This document shows positions 49,918 to 61,492 of a stretch of 64,000 nt of DNA, one piece after another. A program made the position numbers and the translations under genes. How positions within the stretch are numbered: position 1 is the stretch's first letter; each line of letters starts with the position of its first letter. The stretch spans positions 18,919,070 through 18,983,069 of the forward strand of contig OY997645.1 of the NCBI GenBank assembly GCA_963921795.1, read 5' to 3'. The notes beneath the pieces are model-generated. The model was not told the origin of the DNA. It saw nothing but the letters and a program-made list of their open reading frames with translations, and made no database searches. The stretch is from Nannobrachium achirus (lineage: Eukaryota > Chordata > Actinopteri > Myctophiformes > Myctophidae).

Positions 49918-49923
49918 AATAAA
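49918..49923 (+). promoter_or_regulatory. dact3: Candidate dact3 poly(A) signal (distal)
   Basis: AATAAA in TTTGTAAATAAAGATTTC, about 2.0 kb after the stop. A distal end here would put the hAT element 48568-48956 inside the 3' UTR. Confidence 0.35.
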
Positions 49924-50288
49924 GATTTCTCCTTGTCTTGAATACATTTCCTTGACTATGTAGAATTTGTTAAAACCTTTACAATATTGCTGCCATAATG
50001 AAAGCAAAGAAAACAAAGGGAATTGTTTCCTTATTGACTGAACAATTTGCTTGAAATAAAATACAGTAAGTGTAACTAATTCAATTAGTGTATTGTAATT
50101 AAAGTTGTGGTTGAGAAATTAGCACAAGCTAGATTTTGAAAGTAAAGTTATCAGCAGAGGACCCATGGGTTCAAATCCAAGAAGTTGTAATATGACATTT
50201 AGCTCAATGGTTTAAGGTTGTGTTCCTACTTAAGAGTCTTAGATGAGGTAAAAATCATAGTTAAAATGTTAATACTTTAAGTGCATAG

Positions 50289-50796
50289 TTAAAGCTATAC
50301 TGTGTAAGTTGCTCAACTGGTGGTCTGTAGCAGTATAGCAAACCGCGGTCGCGTTCACTTTTTCCGTCCGTTTTTCGCTCGCGGACCGGGCCGTCAGACC
50401 ACCGCGTCCGCCTCGCCTCGCCGAGACGCTTTCAATGAGGTCTCCCGTGTCCTTCCACGAGCAGCGGTTGGGGAGTTACATGCTAGACTCCTCCAGTGTA
50501 AACACTGCAGTGTACTTCCTGAAGGCGTGTTTCCTAAACCCACCAGAGAGCCCGGCAGTGTATGTTCTGCGCTGTGATTGGCCGGCAGTGTATAACCCTC
50601 GCTGTGATTGGCCGGTAGTGTGATGACGCAATTTTTCCGCGAAAACCGGTCCCGGGCAGGGATCATAGAAAACATATAAAGAGAAGGCTTTAGAAGCTGA
50701 AAATAACGGAGTGGGGGTTTTAAAACTTTAGCGATTTAACAGCTAGGACCATTTTAAGATTTGTTTTATAAAAAAAGTTACACGGTATAACTTTAA
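50289..50796. mobile_element. TTAA-flanked element with CpG-rich core
   Basis: Inverted ends TTAAAGCTATACTGTGTAA and TTACACGGTATAACTTTAA with TTAA at both borders (piggyBac-like target). The interior (50340-50660) is CpG-rich, with a repeated GCTGTGATTGGCCGG motif. A similar left end lies at about 54093. Confidence 0.65.
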
Positions 50797-51313
50797 CTGC
50801 TAATAAATTATGTTTTAATGTTAATATAAAGCAAGCTTCTTAACGGTTGAACGATTAGGCCTACATAATAGGTTAGTGAGGATGAATACATGTTTTTATA
50901 ATGCCATTATAAACAACAGTATAAAACACTCATAATGCTTTTATTAATGTTCTTAAGCAGTCCCTTAACACGTTTCTTATAAGGACTTACGAGTGTCTTA
51001 TCATCTAACATGTTTACAATGCTGTCATTGACACAGTCTTATTAACACATAAGCATCTTATACAGTCTTATATTAACTGTTAATTAATGCTTATTACAAC
51101 AATCTTAGTATATACCGGTAAGTCGTTACCAAATCCAGCAACTCCAAAATGTACCATTTAGCTTCTGCCATTTAACTCTGATTTTTCATTTACATCGTCT
51201 AAAGTGCGAACGATGCCTCATATATGAGCTTTGCCGATTTGAGTGTCATCTTCTCAATAATTTTTAAATCTATAGAAGTCAGAATTATTTTTACACAAAG
51301 ATATACGCACAAA

Positions 51314-51966
51314 TAGTAAGGGGAACATAAGAAAATCTGCGAAGTAAATCGTTACCAAGACATTTCTTCACCAATGTGTTTCTAAAGGTGTGTAATAATA
51401 TGTACTAAAAGGTTGAAATTCAACTCCCGGGGGAAACCTCATAAAAAAAATGATTTGTGTTTGTGTCCCATTAACTTTACTATACAGGAAAAACTACAAA
51501 AAATAAATCTGCTTTAAGTAACATGTGAGGGGTCAAACTAGGGTTTTTTCATGATGCTGAATCCATTGCAAGCATTTGTTTTACACGAAAAACATTCAAT
51601 GGGCGACAAATGGCCCCCACAAAACGGTGAAAAGTGATGATTCATCACTAAATCATCGTTTTGTGGGTCCGATTTTAGGAATGTTTTTCGTGAAAAACAA
51701 TTGCTTGCAATGGATTCAGCATAATGAAAAAAAACCAGTTTGACCCCTCACATGCTACTTAAAACAGATTTTTTCTTTTTTATCCTGTATAGTAAATTAA
51801 TGGGACACAAACACAAATCAGTTTTTTATGAGGTTTACCCCGGGAGTTGAATTTCAACATTTTAGTACATATTATTACACACCTTTAGAAATACATTGGT
51901 GAAGAAATTTCTTGGTAACGATTTACTTCGCAGATTGGTCAAATATCTTATAAAATCCCCTTACTA
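51314..51966. mobile_element. 653-bp near-complete palindrome (foldback element)
   Basis: Starts TAGTAAGGGGA and ends TCCCCTTACTA. The two halves are reverse complements almost to the centre at about 51640, where AGTGATGATTCATCACT is itself palindromic. Matching blocks include GGTAACGATTTACTTCGCAG and CCGGGAGTTGAATTTCAAC. No open frame. Confidence 0.88.
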
Positions 51967-52370
51967 AAAGAGATATCAAATAACTGTCGTTTATACAAGT
52001 CCCTCGCTATAAATGAATGATAAATTAATTAATAATGAATTGAATTACTCACTTAAACACAAGCATCCATATTGTGGAAAAAGCTTTGACAGAGAATAAA
52101 AAGCACTGCCTGCCTAGCTATACATTTACCACTTAACACAAGCATCAGCTAGATTTCCCCACATTAACAGAACAGCATTCTCTAGCATAGAGCCCGGTCA
52201 ACCATGAGGTTTTAAGTGGTTAAGTGCACACCAAGACAGGGATGAGCGAGATGTGTCCATGTCCCTCCAGGGCTCTGTGAGTTAGGTGTGTCTCCACAAC
52301 TCACAGTCTCAAAGACATTCAACATATAGGGAAGACTAATTCAAGTTTCACTGTATTAATCACACTAAAC

Positions 52371-52694
52371 CACTGATTTCTACGGGTCACGAGTAAATGT
52401 CAAAACGTAAAAAATAAATAAAGAATCCCTAGAAATAAGAAATAAGAAAATTCAACATTTTTCATGGATAACAAAACAATGATTTTTTAAAAGAATGTCA
52501 AGAATGAATACAAATATATATACAAAAATCGAATGTTAAATTAGAAAACAAATGTTTAAGAAGTAGAGAAAATAGTCGATCTACAAGCTCAAAACGCAGT
52601 GCCACACACTGTGAGCTTGTTGATCTGCTATTTTCAGTAGTTTGGGTACCAATTTCTCTTTTGGGACCTGAGCTAAAAGGTTTGGGAACCACTG
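52371..52694. mobile_element. hAT-type MITE
   Basis: Identical 8-bp flanks CACTAAAC; right end GGTTTGGGAACCACTG, left end CACTGATTTCTACGGG. Complete hairpin module at 52567-52637. Confidence 0.8.
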
Positions 52695-53008
52695 CACTAA
52701 ACCATATGACCAAGTAGACCTATCTATTTATGAAATACTTCCCGAAAGTCAAGTCGTAAACATTCTTTTGTGATTTACTTGGCAAAGTTTACATAATCAT
52801 TTGCAATGTTTACGTAGAGTGGGCAGTCCATTTTTCCCTTCTTTGAGACAGAGAAAAGCTGACAACAGCAAAAGTTACTCTGACATCTTTGTCTGCTCAG
52901 CATCAATATCAGATATTCAGAACACAGCTCCCTCGTGTGGCGTAAAAGAGGAACATCCAAAATCCAAGAGAGGAAATATAACCAACTGTACAGGTAACTA
53001 CAATTAAA

Positions 53009-53526
53009 CAGTGATGGACAGTAGCTAGCTACAAGTAGCTTAGCTACATAGCTTAACTACATTTCTAAGTAGCATAACGGAAACGTGCTACATTTCTCTG
53101 GGGATAGCTTGTAGTGTAGTAGTTGAGCTATATTTAATCAAGAGTAACTAGTAATGTAGCTTACTACATTTTCCAAGTAGCCGGGCCATCACGGTCGGGA
53201 TGAATAAATAAATTAATAGGCCAGTCATTACAATAGTATGAGTCCCCAATCCCCAATAGTGAGGGGTATACATTTAATTTAAAGCCAGATAGAGGGTTTC
53301 TAGTTTCTGTCTGTTTTATAATAAACAATCAAACTGAGCATGTTTTGCCTGCCCATTTGTTTGGTGGAAAGTTGTTCTTGATAAAAAGAAAAAGAAAAAA
53401 AAGGAGGCTAGTGTTGATGTAGCTAGCTACTTTTGCTCTGTAGCTTGTAGTGTAGTTGAGCTATATTTATTCAAGAGTAACTAGTAGTGTAGCTTACTAT
53501 AGTAGTAAGTAGCTTGCCCATCACTG
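53009..53526. mobile_element. hAT-like element rich in AGCTACT repeats
   Basis: Ends CAGTGATGGACAGTAGC and GTAGCTTGCCCATCACTG, flanks CAATTAAA / CAATTGAG (6 of 8). Internal GTAGCT/AGCTAC repeats, as in a common fish repeat type. Confidence 0.65.
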
Positions 53527-54286
53527 CAATTGAGCTATAACAATGGTAACAATATGCCACAGAGGTAGGCCTACAATCAAGCAAACTTTATTTATAGACC
53601 CTATAGGAAAAAAAAATCATTTCATCCTTCGTCTTTTTTCCATTAACCCTGTAAGGCCCGAATGAATTTCTAATTGCAAAATCAACCATTCAGATGGTGT
53701 TGTACTTTGGAGAGGAAAATGTAATGTTTTAAAAAATGTTTTCGTAAGGTTTTATAGACATAAATCATAAATAATGCTCTAATTTATATTTGGGGGATAT
53801 TTTTCACAATAATAACACATGTATATATGTTCTAGACATTCTAATGATCACCAAAAAAATTATTACAGGCATTTTACTTATGTTTTTGTGAGGAATAGCT
53901 TCAGTGAAAAAGTGAGATGTTGTTCGTTGAGACTCTGGACTCCGGAGAACCTGAAGTTGTGTGAATGTCAGCCTCTGTGGGGGCTGACACATTTATATGC
54001 AAATATTGTGGCCAAAGGCCAATGGCATTGTAATACTAAACAATAATAATAAAATATAAATGTGTCCAAAAAGCAACAGTGGGCCTCAGGGTTAAAGCTG
54101 CACTATGTAACTTGCCTCTTCTACCCCGGATTGAACCCGGTTTCATGAGCATGTGCTGAAATGTTTACCATTGAGCTAATAGAGCCTGCCTGCTAGCTCA
54201 GGGTTACACATTGAATCTTGACCATCAGCTCAAAATCTGTGTCAGATCCTGTCGAGACATGAGCTTTGAGTCTTGACACGATCTAA

Positions 54287-54705
54287 ATGTCTCAATTGAA
54301 GAGTAGGGAGACTGAAACTCGTCCTAGACAATTTGCCCTCCTGGCCCCCAAACTGCGGAATAAACTCCCTGCAGCACTTAGAACAACAGACTCACTCCCT
54401 AGCTTCCGCCGTGGCCTGAAGACTCACCTCTTCAGACTCCACCTTAACCCATATCACTTACCATATCACTCGCCTACCTCCAATGACCATACATGAAAGC
54501 TAGATAGCATTTTTTGTTTTTTATTTAAAGCTTTTTTTTTAACTGACAAGGTGCTCAGTTTACCTACGTTATTTTTGTCTAAATTGATATTTCTTGCATT
54601 TGTTGTAGACCTATTGATGTTGATGTATTGATGCATTACCTTGCTAATTGAAAGTCACTCTGGATTTAAGAGCGTTTGCTAAATGCCTAATTTGTCAAAT
54701 GTAAA
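54287..54705 (+). pseudogene. L2-type LINE 3' end fragment
   Basis: Reads FALLAPKLRNKLPAALRTTD, then SLPSFRRGLKTHLFRLHL, the usual C-terminus of fish L2 ORF2, followed by TTTAAGAGCGTTTGCTAAAT and a short AAATGTAAAT end. Confidence 0.75.
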
Positions 54706-55272
54706 TACAACCGTCCCAATAAAGGGAAGTAAACAACTTGTCGTAAGGAACATAACCCATATGCACATACTGTATCTACATACTCTATTACACAGACACA
54801 AAGCACCCATCACACACATATCAATACGTAAACACTGGCACATAACACTTTCATGCAAGACTTTAAGACTGCATGCAAAAACATATGATAAATACATATT
54901 TCTAGACACAATATGCAAATACATTGGAATAGCCTATGTTACGTCTGGGAAATGTTATGATTGTTTTTGTACATAGGTACATGTTACAATTTTTTTGGAG
55001 GCCCATTAACCATAAAACAGAAGTGGAAATTTCGCCACACAGCACACAGTAAGGCAAATTGTGCAATTTTGAAGCTGTCACACCACAGAGGCACACATAC
55101 ATACGGGATATTTGATAAGTGCACTAGACATTTAAGAAACCATTGTGATGTTTACAAATGAACACACCAACAGAACTGCAGTGAGTGTAACCTTTGTTGG
55201 ATTGAGTCACAATGTTATAAAATCAATTGTTCAGAATGCAGAGGATTGGGGAGTTATACCATCAGACGAGAG

Positions 55273-55379
55273 CTATTGAGAGAGAGAGGGAGAGGGAGAG
55301 AGAGAGAGAGAGAAAGGGAGAGGGAGAGGGAGAGAGAGAGAGGGAGAGGGAGAGGGAGAGGGAGAGGGAGAGGGAGAAA
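55273..55379 (+). repeat. GA/GGGAGA purine repeat
   Basis: GA run interrupted by GGGAGA hexamers, about 270 bp downstream (3' side) of c5ar1 copy A. Confidence 0.95.
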
Positions 55380-55651
55380 GTATCGACAAAGAATATTCAT
55401 ATAATAATCAAAATTCTTTACAAAACCAACTTACAGGTGATTTTGATATTTGTTAACTCTTTCCCTGCCGACATCGTCTTTTAAAGGATAACAACAAGAA
55501 CAATGAAGAAGCAACACTTGCCTTCAGGCAATCATTAGTTCCAAACATTGAATCCTCATAACGGGTGTATAAGCGTGCACAAAAGATAAAACACGTACTG
55601 GCATCGTAGCGAGATCAAATAGGGTCGTAACTCTCTTTCGACGATTCTGCA

Positions 55652-56728
55652 TTAGACAACAGTCGTGTCATTGAGGATTCTCTTGGTACTCTTGGAGTTG
55701 TTATTGGTGATGCTTGGCCTGGCAGCGGACGGCTCCTCGCTGATGAATTTGAATAAGCTACGCAGGGAGCGTCCCATGGTCTCCTTGAAACCCCGGCCAA
55801 GGCACACGTAGAGCAACGGGTTGATGCAGCTGTTTAGGTATGCCAGACAGACCGCCAAGCTATGTGCCAGGTATACGCTGGGCGCGTGATCAGAGGATGG
55901 CTCGGTTTGCAGATATATAAAGTCCAACACGTTCAGAGGCAGCCAGCACAGGAAGAAGCTCATGGCTACAGCTACAATCACCCTCACCATACGTTTGGTA
56001 CGAGCTCCGCTGGTCCTCGATGAGCCCCCTGGCACTACCTTCTTATACACCACCCAGTGACTGACCACAATCGCCAAGAAGGGAAAGAGGAATCCAAACA
56101 GGAACCAGAACGAGGTGATGACCCAGGCGACGCTTTGTGGGGAGTACGATACTAAACACTCCCTCTTCCAGTCGCCAGCTTCGATTTGCTCGCTGTACGT
56201 GAACTGGGGGATGCTGGCAAGCAGGGCCAGGCACCAGACACCGACACACACCACGGACGCCTCCCAGGGCCGACGGTAATTCTGACACCACACAGGCTTG
56301 ATAACTAGCAACAGGCGATCCAAGCTGATCACTACCAGCAGCAGGACACTGCAGTACATCACCAGGAAGAATAGGCCTTTCACCAGGGTACAGGCCACCG
56401 CACCAAAGTGCCAATGGTCATCGTGGGCCAGAGGCACCATGAGCAGCGGGAGGGAGAGGCAGCATAGGAGGTCTGCAACAGCGAGGTTGAGAAACCACAC
56501 CGAGTTGACAGAGCGAGTCATGCGGAAGCCGGTCACCCACACCACCAGAGCATTCCCGGGAACTCCCAGTAGGAAGACAAGGCCGTAGCTGAATAGTAGC
56601 ACTATCTGGATCGGTTGGATCTCTGGTCTTGGGAAGTCAGTAGGAAAAGGCAGGCTTTCATTAAAGCCAGTTGAATTCAAATCATCGAAGTAGTCTTCGA
56701 AGTAATCTTCATAGTCAAAGCCTTCCAT
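55652..56728 (-). CDS. c5ar1: C5a anaphylatoxin receptor 1-like GPCR, copy A
   Basis: Rhodopsin-class receptor of 358 residues for complement C5a, expected to be Gi-coupled on phagocytes. The N-terminus is acidic with Tyr6, Tyr9 and Tyr13 (candidate sulfation sites) and N-glycosylation sequons NST (18-20) and NES (23-25). Motifs in order: GNALVVWVTGF (TM1), WFLNLAVADLLCCLSLP (TM2), SLDRLLLVIKPVWCQN (DRY variant DRL, C5aR1-like; C5aR2 has DLC), FFLCWLPLNVLDF (TM6), NSCINPLLYV (TM7, NPxxY variant). The tail ends DTTVV, a possible class I PDZ ligand. The start is the ATG at 56726-56728, ten bases after an acceptor-like gacag; the open frame running further upstream uses no ATG. Most similar to the neighbouring copy at 61493-62554. 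FPR- or CMKLR-type receptors were considered; KPxWCQN favours C5aR1. Confidence 0.9.
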   Translation of the reverse strand: MEGFDYEDYFEDYFDDLNSTGFNESLPFPTDFPRPEIQPIQIVLLFSYGLVFLLGVPGNALVVWVTGFRMTRSVNSVWFLNLAVADLLCCLSLPLLMVPLAHDDHWHFGAVACTLVKGLFFLVMYCSVLLLVVISLDRLLLVIKPVWCQNYRRPWEASVVCVGVWCLALLASIPQFTYSEQIEAGDWKRECLVSYSPQSVAWVITSFWFLFGFLFPFLAIVVSHWVVYKKVVPGGSSRTSGARTKRMVRVIVAVAMSFFLCWLPLNVLDFIYLQTEPSSDHAPSVYLAHSLAVCLAYLNSCINPLLYVCLGRGFKETMGRSLRSLFKFISEEPSAARPSITNNNSKSTKRILNDTTVV

Positions 56729-58128
56729 GATTTGGTCTGTCAAATTGAAGGAAGATTTGTTAGTAAAATGGCATGTCTAAAATAAGGTTCTGAGCAATCT
56801 GAGGTGACATTAAATGAGTATTTCTTTTTTAAATGTATCTGACTCAGTCCTCACTAATAAGGGAAAAGAAAAGGTTTGAATCTGATGAGTGGGTATTTCA
56901 CCCTTGATTTCAATAATTTTTTTTATTCTTGTTACAACAACCATCCATGCTCTAAAATAAATTGTTTAGAATTGGCCCACCAGTAATATCCACAACAAAT
57001 TGTTTTGAAAATAAATTGCAATATCTAACTGACAGTCCCACTCCCACCTCTTTGAGTCTTCATAAAAGGGGTCAAAACGTTGTTACCATAAATACATGTT
57101 TTACTGGGAGCTACAGACCAGAGTGCAGACAGCCTTACTTCACCATTGTACGTAATGTTGTTCAGCACCTGTGAAATATGTTAGATGTGTGTGCTTCCCC
57201 CTTGGACTAAAACTAACCAAAACTTAATTTCACATATAAACTATACACTGTTTCTCTCTTTTCTAAGTAACCTTGAACCATAAAGAGCTCTTGTTCAGAA
57301 AGGAGTATGACTGTCTCCAGATAAAATGTTATTTTTTAAACTTGGAACAAGTGACTCATTCAAGGTCAAGGATGGGGCTTGCACTATTAATGATTACACA
57401 AGCATTTCTTTTTGCACCTGTAACATTTGATTCCACTTTAATTTCTACCAGTAGTTTACATTTATACAACACACACATTATTTATTAACTTTTATATAGA
57501 AATATAATTATTATTGTAAAGGCGGTTTGTAAGGCAGTACGCATGTTCCTGACCCAATATCTAACCAAACTGACTTGCCGACCCCTGTCCCCAGGTATGC
57601 AACTGCACATTAATGAGGACTGATATACACAAGTCTACAGTGTCCCATGAGGCCTTGCATGAATCATGGGCATCACTTCCGGTCATTGTGTTTGTAATCT
57701 CGGCATCATTGAAAATGAGAGCTTGCCCTCAATGTATTCCCGAGTGAATAAACAAAGGTTGAATGAATGAATAAATTCAATTCATTTGAGTGATCTGTGT
57801 CAGACACAATTATATGGGATCACAACATGACAGAATCACATTTGTTTGCCTACTTATTCCACAAGATCTCCCTCCAACCAGCTGATTAAAATGTATGATC
57901 AATGGATCTTGACACTTGCTCTTAGCAGTAGCCTAATTCCTGTCCTGTGTTTCATTCTTACTGGCTGCTTTTACTGTGACACTGAATCGCTGCATGGGTT
58001 ATTACATGGTGCTTGTGCTTGTTAAGCACTGATCATCAATTTCAATCAGCTGTATGGAAGGAATTCTTGTAGGGTATAGGTTGACTAATATGACCCTTTT
58101 TGATTTCTGCCAGGATCGATGCGGATTG

Positions 58129-58772
58129 TCTCCGCCAGGCCGAAGGTATGGCCGAGACTATGTTTTGCACCCTGTCCGTCTGTCTGTGAACTACGATGTG
58201 AAACATGTGCACATAAACTCCATGGGTGCCAGGGCAGAACCTCTACTCCAAATTCTTCAGATCGACCTGTTATAGCACCACCAGGACTCCTGGAGGCAGT
58301 TTGTTTGCTAAACAATTCATTTTTTATATTACTCCCAACAGATTTGATCCAAACATCATGTAAATTGGTACACAGGGTCTGTCCCATTTCTCATTTTCCA
58401 TCCTTCCAAAGTTTGCAGGAGAACAACATTCCTCAAATCATGAACGCAGAGTGCGATTGCCATGAAACTTTACACCCACATTCCTACTAGGCCAAAGGAG
58501 AAATGGCACCCTAAAATATGTCAAATCAGCATCAGCAGGCAGATTCACGTTTACCTATAACTGGACATCAGTGTGAAACTTTGCACACACCAGTGAAAAA
58601 ATCTTTTTAGCCTATAGCACGACCAGGAGGCAAATATTTTGTTGATATTACTCCTACAGATTTTGTCCAAACTTCATGCAAATTGATACATTATCTCTAT
58701 ATTCGAATTTCTGGCCCACAATAACTTTCCTGACCAGGTGGAGATCTGCGCTCAGAGGAGCTCTTTTTCTGA
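58129..58772 (+). mobile_element. Helitron/Helentron-like element, copy 4 (diverged)
   Basis: TCTCCGCCAGGCCGAAGG start, internal TATAGCACCACCAGGA, end hairpin-like GCGCTCAGAGGAGCTC and CTGA before T. An older member in c5ar1 copy A intron 1. Confidence 0.55.
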
Positions 58773-59148
58773 TTTGATCCCTCAAAGTGAATTGAATGAC
58801 AATAGTAAGTGATGCCCATAATTCACACACACCATTTCCCTCATGAGCTCCCAAGGAAACTTATGTTTACAGTTTGGAGATAAAACTAAAAAACACCACT
58901 TTCTTTCTCAAGTAGCTTAATAGTCATTTTATATTAGGTAGGTAACCCCCACACTGCCTTTAAAACTTCTATCCTGTTAGCCTCTCAGTTTTATTTATGT
59001 TTGTTACTATGTTTCTCAGTAAATAAAGTCCCTAATACACTAAAACACTATGTTAAAGTAGTTTTTCCCCTGTTAAGAATTATTTCATTTAGTCATGCAG
59101 CAAACAAAAGACAAAACATTAAGTAATAGTTTTTATGTCTTAACTTAC

Positions 59149-59215
59149 TGATTGATGTCACTTGATGTTGGCCCACACAGCACTACAGAAATAAGGAAAC
59201 CCTCCTTTCAGCAAC
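59149..59215 (-). other. c5ar1: Candidate non-coding exon 1 of c5ar1 copy A
   Basis: On the minus strand a block resembling the same region of copy B ends in ATCA|GTAAGTT, a good donor. It would splice to the acceptor just upstream of ATG 56728, giving a 2.4-kb 5'-UTR intron. The 5' boundary is set only by where similarity with copy B stops. Human C5AR1 also has an intron at the very start of its reading frame. Confidence 0.5.
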
Positions 59216-59248
59216 ATTTAAGCAAGCGTGTGTGTGTGAGCACGTGAG

Positions 59249-59353
<105 letters not shown>

Positions 59354-59429
59354 ATTCACTCATTCATGGGATATTATGGACTCATAGTTCTGCATTAGTG
59401 TGTGTGCTCATATACTGTATTCACAACTA

Positions 59430-59682
59430 TCCCTTTTCCTATCACAAAGGCAGACACTGTGTAATAAGCCTGTTTTATCACAATGTTGTACATACAGTAT
59501 GGACATGAGTCACATGACAATTCTGAACATATTGTATACGTCACAGAAAAAAGTATAATTATGAATAAAACACTGACCAAGTCTTCTCATTTTGTTGTAT
59601 AATTCAGCATAATAACTGTCTGCCTTTGACTATGCATGTGTCTTTCTTCAGATCCACAGAGCAGAATGCTGATTTATTTTAT
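59430..59682 (+). repeat. Inverted duplicate, left arm
   Basis: Matches the reverse complement of about 63797-64000. Shared blocks include GGACATGAGTCACATGACAA, TGTTGTATAATTCAG and CAGAGCAGAATGCTGATT. It lies just upstream of c5ar1 copy A. Confidence 0.85.
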
Positions 59683-59897
59683 TTGTATTTATTTTTTTAC
59701 ATGGGTTGCCTCTGCCTCTGACTGTGTTGCAGACACAGTGCCGGTTACGGAAAACCCTGATGTCAGACATCAGCTCCACATACGGAGATTCCCGTTTTGA
59801 CCATCTGTTTTCCTGTGTCCATTTATGCCCATATATGGAGATATCTGTATCTGTCTGTCTGCGGGGAACGCGCATGCCGAATCTTCAAACATGGCCA

Positions 59898-60004
59898 CCA
59901 GGTGAATATGGTCTATTGTGGAAGTGACAATGAAACTGATTCTGAATAAGGCAGCGCCAGGTGAATATGGTCTATTGTGGAAGTGACAATGAAACTGATT
60001 CTGA
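59898..60004 (+). repeat. 59-bp tandem duplication
   Basis: CCAGGTGAATATGGTCTATT and the following sequence to CTGATTCTGA occur twice (59898-59945 and 59957-60004) with no mismatch seen over 48 bp. Confidence 0.9.
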
Positions 60005-61229
60005 TTATTCAATCATTTACAAAACTTCTTCATGAATACTTCTCCAGGATGAACTGATCAGAATTTGGTGGTCAAAGGTCAAGATCAATGTGACCTCATC
60101 AGATCAGACACATATCTTAACTTACATTTCACCAAAAAATACACTTTATTATTTGAATGCACTGTATTATGTTGTTTTATTACATTAAGTATTTGCTTAA
60201 TAGCCTACTGTATGTATTTATAAATCTGTCTATACAGACATGGATATAAACTCCAATGGCTGGTGGAGGCACACAACTGCAGTATTTGTAGTTAATTACA
60301 CATTTCACATACTCAAATGGGAAGCATTTATGTGTGTCTATCATATTGCTGATACTCCGGATCTGATGGACCGACGATCCCTTGTGCTGTCAAGGGTGAG
60401 TGCATGTGTAGATGCGTGGTCATGTATGCCGGTGATGTGGATTTGTCTTAAACGGAAATAAAATCTTATACAGTATGTTATCGTTATTTCCAAAATATTT
60501 GTTGTGGTTGTGTGTGTGTGTATGGATGTAGAAGAGTTGACTGGAATTATTGACAATATTTCAGAACGAACATATTTATTTATTTAAACAATAAAAGCCA
60601 TCAATGCTTGCTTTGTTGTTTTTTGTGGGATCACTGGGTGATCACAAAACAGAAGTGGTTTCACAATTTACATTTCATAAGACTTGAGGAAATAGAGTGC
60701 ACTCCATGGTGTGTTCAGGCTGGGGAAAAATACGAGATTTCTAGAACGCTTAATCTGTGGAAAAAGAAAGCCATGACATCCTCTACCCCCAACAGTGGGG
60801 GATATTTCAACCTTGTCCAGGCGCTCTGTCTATACGAAGCTTGTGCTAAAGCGTATTAGGCAAGAGGCAATGGGTAATTTAAACTGTCGAGGAAGGTTGA
60901 ACCAGCACTCTCCAGAAACAATTTATCGTGATTGGTCATGTGATAAAAAAGTGGCCCTTTTCAAAGTGGCATTTATCAAACTATTCTCAACTTTTGAAAG
61001 CACTCCCCTTGACCAAAAAAGCACAGTGCCTTTTAAAAGATTTTGCACTATGCTGTTGCCATTTGGACATTTCTCAATATAAAAAGGTGGTGCTTATATA
61101 TATTTTGTTTTTCTTTTTTTTGGAGGACAGTGTGCACATGCACTACTAAACTTAGCTCTTGCGCAATATTGTAGCTATTGTGGAAGACATTCTCCCCCAG
61201 CAAGAGCCGGGCGTCAGCAGCTGTCTCTC
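60005..61229. other. Intergenic stretch between the c5ar1 copies
   Basis: No exon, repeat or regulatory structure recognised. Confidence 0.5.
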
Positions 61230-61492
61230 ACCTAAACCCACACCACAGAGTCATACAGCATATTTGATGAGTGCCGATATCACTTAAGTAATCATTGTGA
61301 AGTTCCCCAATGAACACACCAACAGAACTGCAATGAGATAGTGCAGCCTGTTTCTTGTTGGATTGAATCTAACATGTGTATAAAATAATTTGTACAGAAT
61401 GCTAATGATGCCAGTTATCCTAAGCTTAACACACTGAGTGGGTATAAGCTAATGAAGTTGTCTCCCTTCCCCTCGCCCGCCTTGACTATACA

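Larger units (their letters stand above)
55066..59215. repeat. Segmental duplication unit A (c5ar1 copy A and flanks)
   Basis: Beyond the coding region, 55066-55255 downstream matches 61230-61410 (shared CACCAACAGAACTGCA and TTGTTGGATTGA), and about 59000-59215 upstream matches about 63200-63400. The stop codons are 5841 bp apart. Unit A has a longer first intron, partly because of the Helentron-like element at 58129-58772. Confidence 0.8.

Noticed and set aside
55652-56743. c5ar1 copy A starting five codons upstream at 56743
   Set aside because: That codon is TTG in the sequence; the first ATG in frame is at 56726-56728, directly after the acceptor-like gacag.
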